From Balaenoptera acutorostrata (Eukaryota; Chordata; Mammalia; Artiodactyla; Balaenopteridae), in the NCBI RefSeq assembly GCF_949987535.1, contig NW_026646035.1, positions 124,001 through 188,000 of the forward strand: a stretch of DNA of 64,000 nt, in the 5' to 3' direction. The position numbers were made by a program, and so were the translations under genes. This document shows, one piece after another, positions 1 to 10,547 of the stretch. The notes beneath the pieces are model-generated. The model was not told the origin of the DNA. It was given only the letters and a program-made list of their open reading frames with translations, and did not search any database. Numbering within the stretch: position 1 is the first letter of the stretch; each line of letters starts with the position of its first letter.

Positions 1-270
1 CTGATTTTTAGTTTTCCCAATTTATACGCCCATGAGTGGAAGTGCCCTATGCTCTGTAAGCTGAGTTGTTTAGATGTTTCAGGACACACCGTACACTTCT
101 CCAGAGTGGCTGTTGGCAATTTACATCCCGCCCATCAGCGTAGCAAGGCTCCCGTTTCTCCATGGCCTGTCCTGCATTTCTGGTTTTGACACTTTATTCA
201 GCATGGCCCTTTTGACCGATGGGAAGCGAGACTTCTTTGTAGCGCTGATTTGCCTTTCCAGGTTGCTTGG

Positions 271-342
271 TTGGCCAAAAAGGGCGTATGCGTTTTTTCC
301 TGAATATATTCAGGAAAAAACGCATACGCCCTTTTTGGCCAA
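271..342. repeat. Perfect 72-bp palindrome (zero spacer) in copy 1
   Basis: Bases 271-306 are the exact reverse complement of 307-342. The centre is GAATATATTC and the outer ends are TTGGCC/GGCCAA. Symmetry stops sharply: both flanking bases are G. The element recurs at the same offset in all 37 copies (positions are in the copy entries). By structure it could extrude as a 36-bp-arm cruciform, or fold as an RNA hairpin if transcribed. It lies directly after the L1-derived segment. Function is unknown. Confidence 0.97.
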
Positions 343-1142
343 GGGCATCATTGTCGAGGTTTCGCCGCTTTTCCTGTGCTTTAAAGGCGATTCGAATCTA
401 CCTCCTGAAATCTGTTTCCTGCAATTGTGCCTTGCTTTCAAATCCTCTTCGTTGCCTTCCCTCGATATATTTGTGGACGAGAGTTATCATTTATAACTCT
501 GCAGGTTTGTGAATTGCAGTGCCCCTGAGCTCCATTTTTCAACTCGCTTTCTTGAAGGCTGGCCGCAAAAGCGCAGGATTGCTTCAGGCCCTATTCTGGT
601 TCCGGGCGCAGGCTGAGCCTGTGGTTAATTCTTCTTCCTGATGGGAAAATAGAGTGAGCTGTGCCTGTCCCAACACCTAGAGCTAGTCTCTCATTGGTTC
701 CCCCTCTTCCCGTTCATCCTCAGGACAAATTGCAACCTGTACGGAACAGGAGGTTAAAGGTGCTGATTCTCCAAGGAGGGAGATTGCTAGTAAAGCGGCT
801 GGAATGGCGAACCCGAGCCCAAGGAGATGAGAAATGAGGTGCGTTTTAGAAACGTTTCCCGATCACACGGTGTACCATCTTCTGGGTTTCTCATGCATGT
901 TTTCGATGTAGGAAGATGCCCTTGAACCAGGAGATTTGGGACCCATGGGATGGGTACCACGCAGTATTCCTTTAAAGGGTCTGCGTTTGCTCCCCCAACC
1001 TCACCAAACCTCTCAGCCCCTGAGTGTCCACCCTTATGTCTCAATCACCTGTGGGTCTAGGTATGGTCAATCCAGGTGGCATCACAGCCCCTGAACGAAT
1101 TTGTTAAGAATTTTTCTCTCTTTCACTGTCTTTGTTTCACGG
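343..1142. repeat. Unrecognised ~800-bp portion of the satellite unit, representative copy
   Basis: Between the palindrome and the L1-derived segment lies ~800 bp that I cannot assign to a known element. It is CpG-containing and has no long frame with a credible start. It includes an 8-bp-stem hairpin (480-487/493-500, 5-nt loop), a PstI site (499-504), the palindrome GAAACGTTTC (849-858, class A and some B copies) and a KpnI site (953-958). A decayed LTR or other insertion is possible but unproven. Confidence 0.6.
480..500. repeat. Small hairpin, 8-bp stem and 5-nt loop
   Basis: AGAGTTAT (480-487) pairs with ATAACTCT (493-500) around the loop CATTT. It is found at the same offset in the other copies. 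No function can be assigned; a stem this short can arise by chance. Confidence 0.55.
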
Positions 1143-2023
1143 GTTTTTAAAAGTAATTGATTTTTATAATGGGGTTTAGCTGCTTTTCACTGCTGTGTTT
1201 ATGCTGCTTTACACCCACTAGACTCACTTACAGAGAGATATCAATACATAGGTTTTAAGATTCTTACTAGTCAGATATATTCTTGGGCGGTGAATAGGGG
1301 GTCTTGAGTCCAGTTCACTGAGCAAGGAGTAGGTCTTGTCTATTACATATTGGGTTTATGGAACGGTATCTGAGCTAATTTCAAACCCTTGTTTTATGCA
1401 TCACCCCATCTCACCTTTCCCGTTAAGCAGCCATAGTGTGTTTTCTAAACGTGTGACTCTGTTCTGTTTTGTAATTCAGTTCATGTGTAGCGGTTTTTAC
1501 ATTCCCTCTATAAGTGATATCTTCTGATAAGTGTCTTTTTCTCTGTGACTTATTTCACTTACAATCGTCGTACCTAAATCCACTCATCATGCTGCTACTA
1601 GCCTTATGACGTTGATTTCATGGCTGAGTGATATTCCTTTGTACATAAGGACCACAACTTCTTTATCCATTTTCCTCTTTCCTGGGATATTTAAGGTGTA
1701 ACGAAGTGGAGGTTCTTGTCAACAGAGCAGCCCTAAACTTTGGGGTGCCTGTGTCTTGCTGATTTTTAGTTTTCCCAATTTATAAGCCCATGAGTGGAAG
1801 TGCCCTATGCTCTGTAAGCTGAGTTGTTTAGATGTTTCAGGACACACCGTACACTTCTCCAGAGTGGCTGTTGGCAATTTACATCCCGCCCATCAGCGTA
1901 GCAAGGCTCCCGTTTCTCCATGGCCTGTCCTGCATTTCTGGTTTTGACACTTTATTCAGCATGGCCCTTTTGACCGATGGGAAGCGAGACTTCTTTGTAG
2001 CGCTGATTTGCCTTTCCAGGTTG
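1143..2023 (-). mobile_element. L1-derived segment (3'UTR and ORF2 C-terminus), representative copy
   Basis: On the minus strand this reads as a decayed LINE-1 3' end of cetartiodactyl type. Plus-strand anchors I recognise from antisense L1 include TGACTTATTTCACTT (1546-1560), ATGGCTGAGTGATATTCC (1620-1637), CTTCTTTATCCAT (1658-1670), TTTGGGGTGCCTGTGTCTT (1739-1757), the block around 1857-1902 and GATTTGCCTTT near 2005. On the minus strand of the equivalent block in copy 1 (96-165) a frame reads G-E-x-G-x-L-L, then W, then C-K-L, which fits the Cys/Trp-rich C-terminus of ORF2p. An in-frame TGA (135-137) and a nearby frameshift make it a dead fragment. It recurs in each copy from copy start+1142 to the next start+264. 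The 3' boundary (~1143-1300) is the least certain part. Confidence 0.75.
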
Positions 2024-3516
2024 CTTGGTTGGCCAAAAAGGGCGTATGCGTTTTTTCCTGAATATATTCAGGAAAAAACGCATACGCCCTTTTTGGCCAA
2101 GGGCATCATTGTCGAGGTTTCGCCGCTTTTCCTGTGCTTTAAAGGCGATTCGAATCTACCTCCTGAAATCTGTTTCCTGCAATTGTGCCTTGCTTTCAAA
2201 TCCTCTTCGTTGCCTTCCCTCGATATATTTGTGGACGAGAGTTATCATTTATAACTCTGCAGGTTTGTGAATTGCAGTGCCCCTGAGCTCCATTTTTCAA
2301 CTCGCTTTCTTGAAGGCTGGCCGCAAAAGCGCAGGATTGCTTCAGGCCCTATTCTGGTTCCGGGCGCAGGCTGAGCCTGTGGTTAATTCTTCTTCCTGAT
2401 GGGAAAATAGAGTGAGCTGTGCCTGTCCCAACACCTAGAGCTAGTCTCTCATTGGTTCCCCCTCTTCCCGTTCATCCTCAGGACAAATTGCAACCTGTAC
2501 GGAACAGGAGGTTAAAGGTGCTGATTCTCCAAGGAGGGAGATTGCTAGTAAAGCGGCTGGAATGGCGAACCCGAGCCCAAGGAGATGAGAAATGAGGAGC
2601 GTTTTAGAAACCTTTCCCGATCACACGGTGTACCATCTTCTGGGTTTCTCATGCATGTTTTCGATGTAGGAAGATGCCCTTGAACCTGGAGATTTGGGAC
2701 CCATGGGATGGGTACCACGCAGTATTCCTTTAAAGGGTCTGCGTTTGCTCCCCCAACCTCACCAAACCTCTCAGCCCCTGAGTGTCCACCCTTATGTCTC
2801 AATCAGCTGTGGGTCTAGATATGGTCAATACAGGTGGCATCACAGCCCCTGAACGAATTTGGTAAGAATTTCTCTCTCTTTCACTGTCTTCGTTTCACGG
2901 GTTTTTAAAAGTAATTGATTTTTATAATGGGGTTTAGCTGCTTTTCACTGCTCTGTTTATGCTGCTTTACACCCACTAGACTCACTTACAGAGAGATATC
3001 AATACATAGGTTTTAAGATTCTTACTAGTCAGATATATTCTTGGGCGGTGAATAGGGGGTCTTGAGTCCAGTTCACTGAGCAAGGAGTAGGTCTTGTCTA
3101 TTACATATTGGGTTTATGGAACGGTATCTGAGCTAATTTGAAACCCTTGTTTTATGCATCACCCCATCTCACCTTTCCCGTTAAGCAGCCATAGTGTGTT
3201 TTCTAAACGTGTGACTCTGTTCTGTTTTGTAATTCAGTTCAAGTGTAGCGGTTTTTACATTGCCTCTATAAGTGATATCTTAGGATCAGTGTCTTTTTCT
3301 GTGTGACTTATTTCACTTAGAATCGTCGTACCTATATCCACTCATCATGCTGCTACTAGCCTTATGAGGTTGATTTCATGGCTGAGTGATATTCCTTTGT
3401 ACATAAGGACCACAACTTCTTTATCCATTTTCCTCTTTCCTGGGATATTTAAGGTGTAACGAAGTGGAGGTTCTTGTCAACAGAGCAGCCCTAAACTTTG
3501 GGGTGCCTGTGTCTTG
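1759..3516 (+). repeat. Satellite copy 2, class B
   Basis: 1,758 bp; palindrome 2029-2100. A at offset 27; C at offset 854, which breaks the short GAAACGTTTC palindrome of class A. Carries CTCTG in place of CTGTG near 2950 and the CCTATATCC variant near 3331, both shared with copies 24 and 35. Confidence 0.95.
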
Positions 3517-5274
3517 CTGATTTTTAGTTTTCCCAATTTATAAGCCCATGAGTGGTAGTGCCCTATGCTCTGTAAGCTGAGTTTTTTAGATGTTTCAGGA
3601 CACACCGTACACTTCTCCAGAGTGGCTGTTGGCAATTTACATCCCGCCCATCAGCGTAGCAAGGCTCCCGTTTCTCCATGGCCTGTCCTGCATTTCTGGT
3701 TTTGACACTTTATTCAGCATGGCCCTTTTGACCGATGGGAAGCGAGACTTCTTTGTAGCGCTGATTTGCCTTTCCAGGTTGCTTGGTTGGCCAAAAAGGG
3801 CGTATGCGTTTTTTCCTGAATATATTCAGGAAAAAACGCATACGCCCTTTTTGGCCAAGGGCATCATTGTCGAGGTTTCGCCGCTTTTCCTGTGCTTTAA
3901 AGGCGATTCGAATCTACCTCCTGAAATCTGTTTCCTGCAATTGTGCCTTGCTTTCAAATCCTCTTCGTTGCCTTCCCTCGATATATTTGTGGACGAGAGT
4001 TATCATTTATAACTCTGCAGGTTTGTGAATTGCAGTGCCCCTGAGCTCCATTTTTCAACTCGCTTTCTTGAAGGCTGGCCGCAAAAGCGCAGGATTGCTT
4101 CAGGCCCTATTCTGGTTCCGGGCGCAGGCTGAGCCTGTGGTTAATTCTTCTTCCTGATGGGAAAATAGAGTGAGCTGTGCCTGTCCCAACACCTAGAGCT
4201 AGTCTCTCATTGGTTCCCCCTCTTCCCGTTCATCCTCAGGACAAATTGCAACCTGTACGGAACAGGAGGTTAAAGGTGCTGATTCTCCAAGGAGGGAGAT
4301 TGCTAGTAAAGCGGCTGGAATGGCGAACCCGAGCCCAAGGAGATGAGAAATGAGGAGCGTTTTAGAAACGTTTCCCGATCACACGGTGTACCATCTTCTG
4401 GGTTTCTCATGCATGTTTTCGATGTAGGAAGATGCCCTTGAACCTGGAGATTTGGGACCCATGGGATGGGTACCACGCAGTATTCCTTTAAAGGGTCTGC
4501 GTTTGCTCCCCCAACCTCACCAAACCTCTCAGCCCCTGAGTGTCCACCCTTATGTCTCAATCAGCTGTGGGTCTAGATATGGTCAATACAGGTGGCATCA
4601 CAGCCCCTGAACGAATTTGGTAAGAATTTCTCTCTCTTTCACTGTCTTCGTTTCACGGGTTTTTAAAAGTAATTGATTTTTATAATGGGGTTTAGCTGCT
4701 TTTCACTGCTGTGTTTATGCTGCTTTACACCCACTAGACTCACTTACAGAGAGATATCAATACATAGGTTTTAAGATTCTTACTAGTCAGATATATTCTT
4801 GGGCGGTGAATAGGGGGTCTTGAGTCCAGTTCACTGAGCAAGGAGTAGGTCTTGTCTATTACATATTGGGTTTATGGAACGGTATCTGAGCTAATTTGAA
4901 ACCCTTGTTTTATGCATCACCCCATCTCACCTTTCCCGTTAAGCAGCCATAGTGTGTTTTCTAAACGTGTGACTCTGTTCTGTTTTGTAATTCAGTTCAA
5001 GTGTAGCGGTTTTTACATTGCCTCTATAAGTGATATCTTAGGATCAGTGTCTTTTTCTGTGTGACTTATTTCACTTAGAATCGTCGTACCTAAATCCACT
5101 CATCATGCTGCTACTAGCCTTATGAGGTTGATTTCATGGCTGAGTGATATTCCTTTGTACATAAGGACCACAACTTCTTTATCCATTTTCCTCTTTCCTG
5201 GGATATTTAAGGTGTAACGAAGTGGAGGTTCTTGTCAGCAGAGCAGCCCTAAACTTTGGGGTGCCTGTGTCTTG
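3517..5274 (+). repeat. Satellite copy 3, class B
   Basis: 1,758 bp; palindrome 3787-3858. T at offset 68 (T-run variant). Private A-to-T at 3556. Ends with the GTCAGCAG variant near 5235, shared with copies 4, 5, 25, 26 and 34. Confidence 0.95.
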
Positions 5275-7032
5275 CTGATTTTTAGTTTTCCCAATTTATA
5301 CGCCCATGAGTGGAAGTGCCCTATGCTCTGTAAGCTGAGTTGTTTAGATGTTTCAGGACACACCGTACACTTCTCCAGAGTGGCTGTTGGCAATTTACAT
5401 CCCGCCCATCAGCGTAGCAAGGCTCCCGTTTCTCCATGGCCTGTCCTGCATTTCTGGTTTTGACACTTTATTCAGCATGGCCCTTTTGACCGATGGGAAG
5501 CGAGACTTCTTTGTAGCGCTGATTTGCCTTTCCAGGTTGCTTGGTTGGCCAAAAAGGGCGTATGCGTTTTTTCCTGAATATATTCAGGAAAAAACGCATA
5601 CGCCCTTTTTGGCCAAGGGCATCATTGTCGAGGTTTCGCCGCTTTTCCTGTGCTTTAAAGGCGATTCGAATCTACCTCCTGAAATCTGTTTCCTGCAATT
5701 GTGCCTTGCTTTCAAATCCTCTTCGTTGCCTTCCCTCGATATATTTGTGGACGAGAGTTATCATTTATAACTCTGCAGGTTTGTGAATTGCAGTGCCCCT
5801 GAGCTCCATTTTTCAACTCGCTTTCTTGAAGGCTGGCCGCAAAAGCGCAGGATTGCTTCAGGCCCTATTCTGGTTCCGGGCGCAGGCTGAGCCTGTGGTT
5901 AATTCTTCTTCCTGATGGGAAAATAGAGTGAGCTGTGCCTGTCCCAACACCTAGAGCTAGTCTCTCATTGGTTCCCCCTCTTCCCGTTCATCCTCAGGAC
6001 AAATTGCAACCTGTACGGAACAGGAGGTTAAAGGTGCTGATTCTCCAAGGAGGGAGATTGCTAGTAAAGCGGCTGGAATGGCGAACCCGAGCCCAAGGAG
6101 ATGAGAAATGAGGAGCGTTTTAGAAACGTTTCCCGATCACACGGTGTACCATCTTCTGGGTTTCTCATGCATGTTTTCGATGTAGGAAGATGCCCTTGAA
6201 CCTGGAGATTTGGGACCCATGGGATGGGTACCACGCAGTATTCCTTTAAAGGGTCTGCGTTTGCTCCCCCAACCTCACCAAACCTCTCAGCCCCTGAGTG
6301 TCCACCCTTATGTCTCAATCAGCTGTGGGTCTAGATATGGTCAATACAGGTGGCATCACAGCCCCTGAACGAATTTGGTAAGAATTTCTCTCTCTTTCAC
6401 TGTCTTCGTTTCACGGGTTTTTAAAAGTAATTGATTTTTATAATGGGGTTTAGCTGCTTTTCACTGCTGTGTTTATGCTGCTTTACACCCACTAGACTCA
6501 CTTACAGAGAGATATCAATACATAGGTTTTAAGATTCTTACTAGTCAGATATATTCTTGGGCGGTGAATAGGGGGTCTTGAGTCCAGTTCACTGAGCAAG
6601 GAGTAGGTCTTGTCTATTACATATTGGGTTTATGGAACGGTATCTGAGCTAATTTGAAACCCTTGTTTTATGCATCACCCCATCTCACCTTTCCCGTTAA
6701 GCAGCCATAGTGTGTTTTCTAAACGTGTGACTCTGTTCTGTTTTGTAATTCAGTTCAAGTGTAGCGGTTTTTACATTGCCTCTATAAGTGATATCTTAGG
6801 ATCAGTGTCTTTTTCTGTGTGACTTATTTCACTTAGAATCGTCGTACCTAAATCCACTCATCATGCTGCTACTAGCCTTATGAGGTTGATTTCATGGCTG
6901 AGTGATATTCCTTTGTACATAAGGACCACAACTTCTTTATCCATTTTCCTCTTTCCTGGGATATTTAAGGTGTAACGAAGTGGAGGTTCTTGTCAGCAGA
7001 GCAGCCCTAAACTTTGGGGTGCCTGTGTCTTG
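5275..7032 (+). repeat. Satellite copy 4, class B
   Basis: 1,758 bp; palindrome 5545-5616. C at offset 27, G at 854, GTCAGCAG near its right end. No private change noticed. Confidence 0.95.
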
Positions 7033-8790
7033 CTGATTTTTAGTTTTCCCAATTTATACGCCCATGAGTGGAAGTGCCCTATGCTCTGTAAGCTGAGTTG
7101 TTTAGATGTTTCAGGACACACCGTACACTTCTCCAGAGTGGCTGTTGGCAATTTACATCCCGCCCATCAGCGTAGCAAGGCTCCCGTTTCTCCATGGCCT
7201 GTCCTGCATTTCTGGTTTTGACACTTTATTCAGCATGGCCCTTTTGACCGATGGGAAGCGAGACTTCTTTGTAGCGCTGATTTGCCTTTCCAGGTTGCTT
7301 GGTTGGCCAAAAAGGGCGTATGCGTTTTTTCCTGAATATATTCAGGAAAAAACGCATACGCCCTTTTTGGCCAAGGGCATCATTGTCGAGGTTTCGCCGC
7401 TTTTCCTGTGCTTTAAAGGCGATTCGAATCTACCTCCTGAAATCTGTTTCCTGCAATTGTGCCTTGCTTTCAAATCCTCTTCGTTGCCTTCCCTCGATAT
7501 ATTTGTGGACGAGAGTTATCATTTATAACTCTGCAGGTTTGTGAATTGCAGTGCCCCTGAGCTCCATTTTTCAACTCGCTTTCTTGAAGGCTGGCCGCAA
7601 AAGCGCAGGATTGCTTCAGGCCCTATTCTGGTTCCGGGCGCAGGCTGAGCCTGTGGTTAATTCTTCTTCCTGATGGGAAAATAGAGTGAGCTGTGCCTGT
7701 CCCAACACCTAGAGCTAGTCTCTCATTGGTTCCCCCTCTTCCCGTTCATCCTCAGGACAAATTGCAACCTGTACGGAACAGGAGGTTAAAGGTGCTGATT
7801 CTCCAAGGAGGGAGATTGCTAGTAAAGCGGCTGGAATGGCGAACCCGAGCCCAAGGAGATGAGAAATGAGGTGCGTTTTAGAAACGTTTCCCGATCACAC
7901 GGTGTACCATCTTCTGGGTTTCTCATGCATGTTTTCGATGTAGGAAGATGCCCTTGAACCTGGAGATTTGGGACCCATGGGATGGGTACCACGCAGTATT
8001 CCTTTAAAGGGTCTGCGTTTGCTCCCCCAACCTCACCAAACCTCTCAGCCCCTGAGTGTCCACCCTTATGTCTCAATCACCTGTGGGTCTAGGTATGGTC
8101 AATCCAGGTGGCATCACAGCCCGTGAACGAATTTGGTAAGAATTTCTCTCTCTTTCACTGTCTTTGTTTCACGGGTTTTTAAAAGTAATTGATTTTTATA
8201 ATGGGGTTTAGCTGCTTTTCACTGCTGTGTTTATGCTGCTTTACACCCACTAGACTCACTTACAGAGAGATATCAATACATAGGTTTTAAGATTCTTACT
8301 AGTCAGATATATTCTTGGGCGGTGAATAGGGGGTCTTGAGTCCAGTTCACTGAGCAAGGAGTAGGTCTTGTCTATTACATATTGGGTTTATGGAACGGTA
8401 TCTGAGCTAATTTGAAACCCTTGTTTTATGCATCACCCCATCTCACCTTTCCCGTTAAGCAGCCATAGTGTGTTTTCTAAACGTGTGACTCTGTTCTGTT
8501 TTGTAATTCAGTTCAAGTGTAGCGGTTTTTACATTGCCTCTATAAGTGATATCTTAGGATCAGTGTCTTTTTCTGTGTGACTTATTTCACTTAGAATCGT
8601 CGTACCTAAATCCACTCATCATGCTGCTACTAGCCTTATGAGGTTGATTTCATGGCTGAGTGATATTCCTTTGTACATAAGGACCACAACTTCTTTATCC
8701 ATTTTCCTCTTTCCTGGGATATTTAAGGTGTAACGAAGTGGAGGTTCTTGTCAGCAGAGCAGCCCTAAACTTTGGGGTGCCTGTGTCTTG
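7033..8790 (+). repeat. Satellite copy 5, A/B mosaic
   Basis: 1,758 bp; palindrome 7303-7374. Class A alleles at offsets 840 and 1048 and in the GGTATGG/AATCCAGG block, then class B alleles from about 8412 onward (TTTGAAACC, CAAGTG, TTAGGATCAG, GAGG). Has the CCCGTGAACG variant otherwise seen only in copies 6, 26 and 27. Confidence 0.95.
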
Positions 8791-10547
8791 CTGATTTTTA
8801 GTTTTCCCAATTTATACGCCCATGAGTGGAAGTGCCCTATGCTCTGTAAGCTGAGTTGTTTAGATGTTTCAGGACACACCGTACACTTCTCCAGAGTGGC
8901 TGTTGGCAATTTACATCCCGCCCATCAGCGTAGCAAGGCTCCCGTTTCTCCATGGCCTGTCCTGCATTTCTGGTTTTGACACTTTATTCAGCATGGCCCT
9001 TTTGACCGATGGGAAGCGAGACTTCTTTGTAGCGCTGATTTGCCTTTCCAGGTTGCTTGGTTGGCCAAAAAGGGCGTATGCGTTTTTTCCTGAATATATT
9101 CAGGAAAAAACGCATACGCCCTTTTTGGCCAAGGGCATCATTGTCGAGGTTTCGCCGCTTTTCCTGTGCTTTAAAGGCGATTCGAATCTACCTCCTGAAA
9201 TCTGTTTCCTGCAATTGTGCCTTGCTTTCAAATCCTCTTCGTTGCCTTCCCTCGATATATTTGTGGACGAGAGTTATCATTTATAACTCTGCAGGTTTGT
9301 GAATTGCAGTGCCCCTGATCTCCATTTTCAACTCGCTTTCTTGAAGGCTGGCCGCAAAAGCGCAGGATTGCTTCAGGCCCTATTCTGGTTCCGGGCGCAG
9401 GCTGAGCCTGTGGTTAATTCTTCTTCCTGATGGGAAAATAGAGTGAGCTGTGCCTGTCCCAACACCTAGAGCTAGTCTCTCATTGGTTCCCCCTCTTCCC
9501 GTTCATCCTCAGGACAAATTGCAACCTGTACGGAACAGGAGGTTAAAGGTGCTGATTCTCCAAGGAGGGAGATTGCTAGTAAAGCGGCTGGAATGGCGAA
9601 CCCGAGCCCAAGGAGATGAGAAATGAGGTGCGTTTTAGAAACGTTTCCCGATCACACGGTGTACCATCTTCTGGGTTTCTCATGCATGTTTTCGATGTAG
9701 GAAGATGCCCTTGAACCTGGAGATTTTGGACCCATGGGATGGGTACCACGCAGTATTCCTTTAAAGGGTCTGCGTTTGCTCCCCCAACCTCACCAAACCT
9801 CTCAGCCCCTGAGTGTCCACCCTTATGTCTCAATCACCTGTGGGTCTAGGTATGGTCAATCCAGGTGGCATCACAGCCCGTGAACGAATTTGGTAAGAAT
9901 TTCTCTCTCTTTCACTGTCTTTGTTTCACGGGTTTTTAAAAGTAATTGATTTTTATAATGGGGTTTAGCTGCTTTTCACTGCTGTGTTTATGCTGCTTTA
10001 CACCCACTAGACTCACTTACAGAGAGATATCAATAAATAGGTTTTAAGATTCTTACTAGTCAGATATATTCTTGGGCGGTGAATAGGGGGTCTTGAGTCC
10101 AGTTCACTGAGAAAGGAGTAGGTCTTGTCTATTACATATTGGGTTTATGGAACGGTATCTGAGCTAATTTCAAACCCTTGTTTTATGCATCACCCCATCT
10201 CACCTTTCCCGATAAGCAGCCATAGTGTGTTTTCTAAACGTGTGACTCTGTTCTGTTTTGTAATTCAGTTCAAGTGTAGCGGTTTTTACATTCCCTCGAT
10301 AAGTGATATCTTCTGATAAGTGTCTTTTTCTGTGTGACTTATTTCACTTACAATCGTCGTACCTAAATCCACTCATCATGCTGCTACTAGCCTTATGACG
10401 TTGATTTCATGGCTGAGTGATATTCCTTTGTACATAAGGACCACAACTTCTTTATCCATTTTCCTCTTTCCTGGGATATTTAAGGTGTAACGAAGTGGAG
10501 GTTCTTGTCAACAGAGCAGCCCTAAACTTTGGGGTGCCTGTGTCTTG
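8791..10547 (+). repeat. Satellite copy 6, class A-like, 1-bp deletion
   Basis: 1,757 bp; palindrome 9061-9132. One T lost in CTCCATTTTC near 9323. Rare variants GAGAAAGG (~10110), CCCGATAAG (~10208) and CCCTCGATAAG (~10292) are shared with copy 27. Private changes: GATCTCC near 9319, a G-to-T near 9726 and AATAAATAG near 10033. Confidence 0.95.

Larger units (their letters stand above)
1..1758 (+). repeat. Satellite copy 1, class A (reference phase)
   Basis: 1,758 bp. Class A: T840, G854, A929, C1048, then TTCTGATAAG near 1520 and GACG at 1607-1610. C at 27, G at 427. Layout: L1-derived tail 1-~265, palindrome 271-342, unrecognised DNA 343-~1142, L1-derived head ~1143-1758. Offsets in the other copy entries refer to this copy. 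Confidence 0.95.

Noticed and set aside
96..165. Active L1 or intact ORF2
   Set aside because: The minus-strand frame has an in-frame TGA (135-137) and a frameshift shortly after; only the 3' end is present.
271..342. Rho-independent bacterial terminator or attenuator
   Set aside because: There is a strong stem with T-runs, but the T-run is inside the arms, there is no loop, and the context is a mammalian satellite.
74..496. 140-codon plus-strand frame repeated in nearly all copies (and the overlapping 81-codon frame)
   Set aside because: It lies across antisense L1 remnant and the palindrome, no domain is recognisable, variants between copies change amino acids freely, and it is preserved only because copies are almost identical.
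787..1044. 85-codon minus-strand frame repeated in nearly all copies
   Set aside because: No recognisable domain or start context; amino-acid-changing variants (offsets 840, 854, 929) track the A/B satellite classes, and copy 24 has a stop. It is a satellite by-product.
1..1758. CENP-B box (centromere protein B binding motif)
   Set aside because: I scanned TTCG- and CCCG-containing sites on both strands in the unit (for example 361-366, 453-470, 152-166 and 858-870); none fits the full box. Centromeric function cannot be claimed from sequence.
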